A stretch of 64,000 bases of DNA from Salvia splendens (lineage: Eukaryota; Streptophyta; Magnoliopsida; Lamiales; Lamiaceae): NCBI RefSeq assembly GCF_004379255.2, contig NW_024599198.1, positions 124,001 through 188,000 of the forward strand, given 5' to 3'. The notes under the pieces were generated by a model. That model ran no database searches, was not told the origin of the DNA, and was given only the letters and a program-made list of their open reading frames with translations. Shown here piece by piece: positions 53,396 through 64,000 of the stretch. The translations under genes and the position numbers were made by a program. The first letter of the stretch is position 1. Each line of letters opens with the position of its first letter.

Positions 53396-56300
53396 AATAA
53401 TGTCTGCGAACCTTAAAAAAATCAAACTCGAAGGCCAAAATTATGTAGACTGGAAATGTTAAATGGATAAGATTCTCATTGCTGAAAACTTAAAGCTTGT
53501 ATTCACCAATTCATGTCCTCTATTTCCTTGACAAAATTCTACAAAGAAAGTTTGAGAATGCATTTTATGCATGTACTCGACAAGTTCTTTAACATAGAAG
53601 GTCAAGCTACTTTCTTGAAAGTAGTAAGACAAGTCTTGGTTTATACCGACGATAAAGAGATATCCAATGAGGACGTTGTCCAGATTCTATTGGAACATCC
53701 AAAAGAGATAGAATGTTTTGAGGAATCTTCTAATTCAGTTACTCAAATAGTTTCTACACTCAGTTCATCGCCAAATGTAATAAGAAGTGACTATAAGAAG
53801 GTTGTTACTGAAAAGTTGGAAACCTTTAGCATGATATTCACTTTATTACTACTGGAGGAAGATAACATGCTAGTTGACGAATTCATTAAGCCTGCATCTT
53901 TCCTATGTCTCAGTTCAATCGAACAGAAGACTAGCAATGGAAAGAGGGAAGAGTTGAATTGTCATCAATGCCTGCTGAAAGCAGGAAATGCAAGATAAAT
54001 TAGGTGAGAGGGCAAAGAGAAGATGCATTGTAAGTCGGATTGACCTCTTCTTCTAAGAAGGACAATGACTTAGATAACATTGAATCTTCTAAAAGAGAGA
54101 TGTAGATCCAGTTGGGCAGTTGTTGCAGTGTGAGCTATTTATTTATGCTCATATTATTTTATTTTATTGGTACAGTCTTGTTTAGAATGAATTTATATTC
54201 AGTTTCTAAACTTGTTTATGATTAAGCGATGTTCGATGCCATTTTATAATGCGTGCATTATTAAGAAATGTGATTTGAATATCTATCATAGTACCATAGA
54301 AAAATAAATTATATATCATAGTATCTACACAATATAAATGCAACAAGATTGGGTTTCAAACAACAGTTCAACTTCTTAAACAATGAATGATAAAGTATTT
54401 ATGGCACTTATTCATAAAGCCAAGAAAGTAGTTAATTATTGTTCAAACTGATTCTTGTCTAACTCAAGTGACTATCGAGATTTTAACAACTTGCTTGTTA
54501 AATAGCTTGAAAGTCAAGTAAGTCTGGTTGATTGCACTACAAGTTAGAATCCTTTGGTGGTTCAAGGGATTCAGAATACTTATAGAGATGCAACATAGAA
54601 AGACTAGCTAGTCTCAATGGTCTACACCATAGGAGACGAGCGATGAGTTAAGATCAGTAGTGAGAGTTAAATCCTAGTTGACTACTACAAGCATTTTTCT
54701 AAAAAATATGATAGTCATATAAGAAGATATCAAAATCCCTCTAAGACGAGTTCGATAAGTGAACAGTTGTACTCAATAACACCTTATCATTGATGGGATA
54801 TGCGTTGGAAACAACGAGTTTACCTTAAAGAAACTACCATAACATCAGTACCTTCTACAACACACGAGTTGTGGACTAGAGGCTAGTCTAGTCCAACACA
54901 TCTCAAGGTGTGGAGTTATTCCAACATATGTTTTTGAAAAAGGTATCCAAGTAATTGGAGTTGTGTACTGAGGTATGTTTTAAGGTTATCCCAAATGATA
55001 GAAATGGTATAAGTTCTATATTCTTCAGAGCTAGAATGTATTTGTTTACACGAATACTAGATTCTTAAATGAAGATTATGAGAAGAATTATAAGCCTAAC
55101 AAGCATGATAACTCTCAAGATAAATGAGAGATATCGATTTTTCCATCTTAACCAAGAATTCATACCATTAGAAATATATGCACTAAGAAAATCAACTTAT
55201 GAACCTGAGATTGTGAGGCCATGTTGTAGTGGGAGCGTTCCTTGCGAACATAACAAGTTCATGGGTCTAAGAGAGTCTTTAGACTCAAGTCTTAGATCAA
55301 CTTGAACCTAATCTCTGTAACTACAAGGACACATTGGCTCATTAAGATAATTATTTTTGAAAATATGATAGATTCTGAATAATAATCTCAGATAGAATGT
55401 GTGTAATACTTGTGATACTACCCATAGACTATTTCAGCCAGTGGGAGCTAGTGGATCTGCAAATGTAAACATGGATCTTAAAAGGCTAGAATAATGGCTA
55501 AGGGTTATACCCAGAGAGAATGATATTCTCGTCTGCCATTATGCCTAAGACGATCCGTATCATATTATCTATTGTAGCTTACATAAATTAGGATGTATGT
55601 AATATGATTGTCAAGACAGTTCTCTTTAGTAGAAGTCTTGAGGAGATCATCTGCATGGAACATCTTAATGGTTATGTAATGAAGGGCAAGAAACACGTGA
55701 TTTGGAAGCTTATGTAGATCATTTATGGTCTTAGTAAACCATCTAAATCATAGAACATGTGTTTCATCCACGTTGTCAAATCTTTTGAATTTGATCAGTG
55801 CCCTTAATAGAGCTACAAGTACAAGAAAGTTGAAAGTGCACTATATATGGTATTCTTGGTACTCTACAATGATGAAATCTATAAAAGTTGATAAACAACT
55901 TAGAGGATTATCTAGCGTAGGAAACTGGTGGTCTACCCAGTTTAAGGATGAAGGATTTTAGATAAACTAGTTACATTATGAGCATCTAGGTCTTTAGATT
56001 GCTAGAAAAGAATGTTATGTTTTCTGAAAGAATCCTAAATCTACACAATACTTAGACACTTTAGCATTGAAAATTCCAAGAAAATGTTTTACTTTTCTAG
56101 ATGGAATAATCTTGTCTCTAGTCAAGTGTTTTTTGACACTGAATGAGATCAAGAAGATTGAGACAAGTTCCATAATTGGAAGTCTCATATATGCTATGAT
56201 GTGTATTAAGTTAGATATTAGCTTTGCCATTGGCATAGAAGCTTGACATCATTTTAACCATGGCCAAGGACATTGGATTGGGTAAAGAATATACTATAGT

Positions 56301-56470
56301 ACTTGAAGAAGACTAAACGGTATGCTCTAGATTACCAGACATCCATGCTATGTCCTTTAGGTTACATCGACTCAAATTCTATAATTGATCGATGATCGAC
56401 TCAAAGAAGGAGTTAATACTCCTATATATTTAGCTTTAAGAGACAAAAAGACTTAAAAGATATCAAACCT
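53396..56470 (+). pseudogene. Ty1/copia gag-pol remnant
   Basis: The gag start at about 53400 encodes NLKKIKLEGQNYVDWK before a stop. 53513-53998 is the longest open piece but only vaguely gag-like. Around 54970-55075 a segment resembles the region after integrase (GYPK..., then VFVSTNARFL-like). From 55700 to 56400 broken pieces of reverse transcriptase and RNase H follow, with YLKKTKRYALDYQTS near 56300. Frames change many times. Protease and integrase cores are not recognisable by eye. Confidence 0.65.
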
Positions 56471-56481
56471 CTTTGTTAGCC

Positions 56482-59400
<2,919 letters not shown>

Positions 59401-60878
59401 TGAAAAGACCTAAGGTGCTTAGGTGTCGTTCAAGCAAGGATATATCCTACTGATCAGGATAGAGATCCTAACTAACCTAGACCTTGGTTTCAAAGATTCC
59501 TCAACCCACTTCTACTGATCCGTATAGTGGTGGTAAGGGTCGAATCCCACAGAGATGGTGCGTTCTTAAACTACCGCGGTGACAATCGGAAGATTTGGTT
59601 AGCTACCACACTTGGGTTGAGTTTCTACCTAGGCTGGAACTTAAAGGAGGTGTTCTACTGGTCAGACGGTAAGGAAAACATTTGGAATGTAACTGTGTAC
59701 GTGGAATGGGGAGAATTTTGTAACAGAAAATATTTGGAAGGTACGTGTTTCTATTTTGGGCTAAACAGAATATTCAGAGTGTAGTGGAAGTTTGATGACT
59801 AGGCTGACAGGGCTTAACTAAAAGTGAAGGACAAAAGCAAAAGCATCTCGAAAAGTAAGTGGTCCCCTCCAATTGAAATAGACATCATCTTCTTCAACAA
59901 ACACTTCCAAAATTCAGATAACAATTCCAGATTCAACACGGAAAACTCAGATTAACAACTCACAAACACAGATCTAAAACTAAGAAATCAAATATGAAAT
60001 CAAACACTGAAACTGGACTTCTGCATGCTGGTCAACATGAAAGAACGATTCAGAAATTAAAACTAAGCTTTGCATGCAACGATCTACTTTCCGATCAAAC
60101 AGTACTTGTTTATCTATCCTAAAGAAATTTGTTACGTAAACGGAATTGAGAGATTCAGCACTTTAAACACCGAGAAACTTTAGATCTAAGCTAACTAGGC
60201 AAGGGAATAAAGAAACACCACAACAAACGAAACGGAAATCAACTTCATAGCATAAACACGTTCGGATCTTCAACAAAGTACTTCAAAAGCAGAAAATATC
60301 CAAAGGCAAACAAGATCCAACGTAAGGAAAGCGAGAAATTTAAAACTACGAAAGCAATGTAAAAGTGTTTTGCCACTCCGGGCGATGAGACTCTAAACTA
60401 CGATCTTGCTGGTTGGAATGGACGATGACTGGAATTCTGGGAACATCTGAACGTCAAGTGATCATGGCTACGGCGAGGCAAGAAGCGGGACACGGCTGAA
60501 AGACTGAAACTACCGAGGAAACTTTCTACCTAAAGATGGTGGTGAAAAATGAGTGAATGTGTATATCGTCTCTCTCCAATTTGGCTTCCTTTTATAGGGA
60601 GGCTACCCTTGATTTTAGGGTAAATCCTCGTTGCAATTTGACTTCTTTGCCCTTAATTGTGGGTAATCCGTCCCAGCTATCCGTCTTCTCCATCTCAAGC
60701 CGTTTTAGCACGAATACTGATCAGTATGAGATCATGCTGGCGCCTCCACCTGAACATTCCGAAACTTCCCTACTGGCTAGAATGCTTAACCTGCACACTT
60801 TAAACAAGTGTTTTGCAAATATAATCAATTAAGCACAACATACTGACCCGTAACCAAGGCCTAGAATACGACGTATCA
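59401..60878 (-). repeat. 3' LTR of Athila element
   Basis: 1478 bp from TGAAAAGACC to ACGTATCA; on the minus strand it starts TGATACGTCGTATTCTAGG. The partner is outside the window, so the left edge rests on the TG end and on the break in viral similarity. The target duplication would be AAGAT. Confidence 0.75.
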
Positions 60879-62749
60879 AACTGCTCACACTTACCACAGG
60901 CTTGTCCTCAAGCGTGAAGAACAAACAAAGAAAAGAATAAGTTGAATTCTAGCCTGGTTACTCCCCTGACCGACTCTACCTAACTTAGACTCTAAACTAT
61001 GACTCAAAGAAAAACACAAACAAACACAGAGAAACATAAACACATAAAAGACTGAAAACACATAGATCGGGCTATATTTTCAACCATCCCTCCCCTCTGG
61101 ATGAGGTGCAATCCGGCCTTAGACAGCCTTGAACTTCTGCCACCCCCCTTTTCTCTTCCAGTCAGTATATCTGTTTGTCAAGATCGCCCACACTCTCAGC
61201 CCAACACTAGGTTCGCTCAGTCGCTCATACCTCACCAGGAATGTTAGGACTGCATTCTCTCATTATGCTCACCACAATTGCTTCGGACTTAGATTCCACG
61301 AGCGGCTACTGAAGGACTTATAGGCTTGTAACGGGGTTGTTGGCTTGTAATGTTTTCGGTGGATGTTCCTAAGGCTCTAAGGTTCAAAATTTCTATTTTT
61401 ATTTATGCGGGGGGGGACTGTGTATATTAGGCTTCTGATCAGTTGCTTTCTTTAGTTGGCGCTTTGGCTTTGGTCTCCACTGGTCAGTAGCATCTTGTGG
61501 CTTCGCCACCCTTATTCCTTCATTCATCTCTTTTTTGTGGTCAATCTTTCTGACCATTTTCTTCATTTTCTCGGTTCCCTCTTTTTTTCGTTTTTTTTTT
61601 TTTCGTTCCTTCGTGGCTTCGCCACCCTTATTCCTTCTTCTCTTTTTTTGGACTGGGAATGACTCCCTGGTCGATTTTCTTCTAACTTTTTCGCCCAGCT
61701 GGTTTCTGCTTTTCCGCACTTCTTCCTGGCCAGTAAGCTCCATTTGTTTCATGCCTTACACAGTCCCAGTCGGCTGGGGTGTTTATCTGGGTATATAAAA
61801 GGTTAAGAAGAAAGGGTTCTAAAGGCGGGTTTTTTTTTTCTTTTCTTTTTTTTTTCTTTTTTTTTAAACGGGGGGGGGGGGGGGGTTCCTACTGCCTTCA
61901 GTATTTGCTACCCGTGATCACTTCACCCTAGGCGAATTGTGGCAGCCTCTCTTTTCTTTCCAATATATGTGGAAAGTGGTTCCACTTTAAGGCTTATAAC
62001 TCACATTTTTAGAGGGCTTTCGTGTTTGGCTCTAAGTATGGGCTTTTCTCTCATACTCACCTCATCTATCCTGACTAGGAGGTACTAACGGGGATGGTTT
62101 AGGTTTTCCAGCATGTCCTATCTCCCTCAATTCCCCTCACCTTCAGCTCAAGACGGTTGAGTTTTAAGCCCAATCACACACAACATAAAACTAGACCTAA
62201 CAAAACAAAACAAAAGCACAAACACAAAGACTACACATATATACATACATCCTACTGGCCATTGCGTCCCCCCTCTCACTTCACAAGTGTCTGCCCTCAG
62301 ATAAGGCTGTGAAGTGGAAAAGGTAATGGCCAGTACGATGGTACACAGACAACAAACAACAAAACTAAAACAAAACTTCTCACACTTAGACTATGGAATA
62401 GGCTAAGTGAGAGAGGTTTTATCACCTATACAGAGATCAACAAAACATAACCACAAACACATATATACAAACTCCTCACACTTAGACCATGCAATGGGCT
62501 AAGTGTGAGCTAACATGCATGCGACATAGAAAACAAAACAAACAAAACAAAGAGAACATGCTCCAAAGAAACAAACCCTTAACTTCTCACACTTAGACTA
62601 TGGAATAGGCTAAGTGTTATGAAGTGGGGTTTGCGCGCAAACACAAATTATACTACCTAAACAAAAACCAACTCATAACAACAATACGAAAAGTTAAAAA
62701 AAAAACTGAAACTGAAAAAAGAAAAACTAACTTGGTCAGTAGGGGGGGT
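60879..62749 (-). other. Athila 3' untranslated region
   Basis: 1.9 kb without a credible gene. It has a G8 run near 61409, a pyrimidine tract with a G16 run at 61870-61885 and three stem-loop repeats (62379-62617). Next to the LTR the minus strand has TTGAGGACAAGCCTGTGG, the usual box before the polypurine tract in Athila/Tat elements. The Lys/Glu-rich frame at 61399-61752 is low-complexity and not counted as a gene. Confidence 0.6.
62379..62617. repeat. Three stem-loop repeats in Athila 3' region
   Basis: CTCACACTTAG, then ACTATGGAATAGG or a variant, then CTAAGTG(TGAG), at 62379-62411, 62475-62509 and 62586-62617. Each unit can fold into a 7-11-bp stem with a 12-13-base loop. Confidence 0.85.
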
Positions 62750-63974
62750 CTATCGGAGTCTCCTGCTCCTTCGTGGGGCAGGTGGTGCAGGTCGTTCTAT
62801 CGGTTGGTCCTCCGGTTGGTCTGTCTCCATTCCAGCTTGGTTCTCATCATCCTTTGCCGGCTCCTCGGCAGTTGCCGGCACCTCGGCTTTCTCTTCCTCT
62901 TTCTCCTTCACTACGGTCTCTGGGACTTGTGGTTCAACATCCTGGCCAGCATGGCCGCTTGGTCCGGTATCCTGGGTTACACTGTCCCTTACTCTCATAG
63001 CTTCAGCCGCCCTCTGGTGGCTCACCTCCTCTAGGATATTGTCGATCAGGGACAACATCCTATTCATCTCCGTCTGTATCTTGTGGTTCTCCTCTCCTAA
63101 TTTAGTCACGATCACTTCCATAGACGCTTACCTCTGGGTCAGTATCCTCTGCTCTGCAGATCTCTCCAACATCCTTTCCATCACTGCCGCTAGCTTGACC
63201 ATCTCTGCTTTCAATTGCTTATTCTCCTCTCTAACTTCATCCATTTCCTTCTCCATTCTGGCTTGACGCTGTTCCTGGTCCGATGCCAATCCGATCATTT
63301 CTGCCCTTATCTGTCTGCTTCCCTCCGCTATCTTCTCTACAGCTTTATCCATCCCCTCTTGTCTCTGGTCGTGTGCCGGTGCTTCATGAGCTGCTGCCAA
63401 CCGAGCAGTGGGTGTAGTTTCCTCTCCCATCGCGTAGAAGTGTGGCACGCCTTGCCTCATGTATACCGCATTCGTCCGGACGAATAGGGGGGTATCAAAC
63501 AATCCTGGGGGGTCCACCATCGTCAAGGGGGTTAAGTCTTCGTCCTCTGAAACGGTGACGTTGTTTCTCACAAAGATTCCCAATATATGGTAGAGGGAAA
63601 TATTCCGTGCTGGGTGGGTAGCGATGAGGTGACATGTGTATGCAGTCCAGAACCCTAAGTGCAACTTCTTGCCTCTCTTGGCACACCACATAAGATACAA
63701 TTCCGTCAACGATGTCCGGACTGCCGAATTCGACTGTCCTAAAAGGTTGTAACCCAAGAAGAGTTGAACCAGGCGTAGATTAGGATCATTGAGATGGATA
63801 GATAGTGGACTGAAGCTGTCCTGCCCCGGGGTGAGTAAGCTCTTCCCAAGCTACCTGGGGCTCAAAGTCCACATGCCTGCGGGGAATCCCCCGCTCCCTA
63901 TCTCTCCACTCGGGCCCTATGGCCTCCTCCAAACTGCATATCCCTAGCCGAACAGTCCATTCAATCAAATTCAT
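62750..63974 (-). pseudogene. ATHILA ORF (env-position protein), broken
   Basis: Three open pieces. 63974-63786 begins MNLIEWTVRLGICSLEEAIG and has RRHVDFEPQVAWEELT, typical of the plant ATHILA ORF family. A frameshift near 63800 leads to 63757-63128 (GYNLLGQSNSAVRTSLTELY, RNISLYHILGIFV), then TAA at 63130-63128, then 63121-62750 in the same frame. The second half is a coiled coil (EKEMDEVREENKQLKAEMVK) and a Glu/Pro-rich tail ending PAPRRSRRLR. This protein sits where retroviruses have env; its role is unknown. The start of the gene is outside the window or near 63974. Confidence 0.82.
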
Positions 63975-64000
63975 CCTAATCTCTCCTCCAAATACTCTGA

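Larger units (their letters stand above)
49358..56470 (+). mobile_element. Decayed Ty1/copia retrotransposon, 3' end missing
   Basis: After the PBS come an unusually long leader (to 53400) with tandem repeats and a nested hAT, then gag and pol remnants. No 3' LTR is found before the viral remnant at 56482. The decay (many stops and shifts) makes it one of the oldest insertions in the window. Confidence 0.75.
59401..64000 (-). mobile_element. Ty3/gypsy Athila element, 3' part
   Basis: Minus orientation: ATHILA-type reading frame, long 3' untranslated region and 3' LTR; gag and pol would lie right of the window. The left LTR edge cuts the viral remnant: the TGA that ends its last frame is the first three bases of the LTR. 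Confidence 0.85.

Noticed and set aside
49358..56470. A 3' LTR for the copia element
   Set aside because: Nothing like 48790-49357 was seen downstream within the window.
61399..61752. 117-codon Lys/Glu-rich frame in the Athila 3' region
   Set aside because: It is a translation of a pyrimidine-rich tract and of repeated GGCTTCGCCACCCTTATTCC; no domain.

Overview
The window is gene-poor, repeat-packed nuclear DNA of a flowering plant. Evidence: lineage-specific plant retrotransposons (Tat, Tekay, Athila, Ty1/copia), a Mutator-like element with a plant mobile domain gene, PIF/Harbinger, hAT, Stowaway and SINE insertions, an endogenous pararetrovirus remnant, and U2-type introns. Element types fit a eudicot; the species cannot be read from the sequence. 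All boundaries, TSDs and splice sites below were found by eye.

Layout. 1-6628: Tat-lineage Ty3/gypsy element (minus), 3' LTR off the left edge; gag-pro and pol share one frame, separated by a UAG in a TMV-like readthrough context. 6673-15267: a host gene (minus) for a PAS-domain RAF-like kinase (RAF10/RAF11 type). Its exon 1 lies at 14984-15267 and exons 2-3 at 6673-7303; a 7 kb MULE fills intron 1 and the Tat element sits in intron 3. The MULE (7798-14816) has a transposase gene with two in-frame stops facing an apparently intact four-exon plant mobile domain gene, and three arrays (17 units) of a 21-bp palindrome.

15325-46849 is dominated by six PIF/Harbinger-like elements (A-F). Each carries only the Myb/SANT-like ORF1 (B, C, D, E) or only the DDE transposase (A, F), although C and F share both ends, promoter and leader. 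Between them: a Stowaway MITE with a hAT inserted in its end (that hAT itself hit by a SINE), and a Myb/SANT-like gene (about 24.3-30.0 kb) interrupted by Harbinger D in an intron and, in an exon, by a short LTR element carrying what looks like a transduced host cDNA. Harbinger F holds a three-level nest: Tekay chromovirus (33774-45210) inside a hAT (33187-45519) inside F, with matching target duplications at each level.

46853-64000: AT-rich intergenic DNA, then a decayed Ty1/copia element with tRNA-iMet PBS, a degenerate tandem-repeat leader and a nested 1.3 kb hAT; a broken caulimovirid insertion (movement and coat protein region only) with a 37-copy AAT microsatellite; and an Athila element (minus) whose LTR truncates the viral remnant and which runs off the right edge.

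No RNA gene, CRISPR array or ordinary intact single-copy gene was found. The most complete coding units are the Tat gag-pro/pol pair, the MULE plant mobile domain gene, the visible part of the PAS-RAF gene, the Tekay gag-pol (one frameshift) and the Harbinger E ORF1 (one late frameshift).
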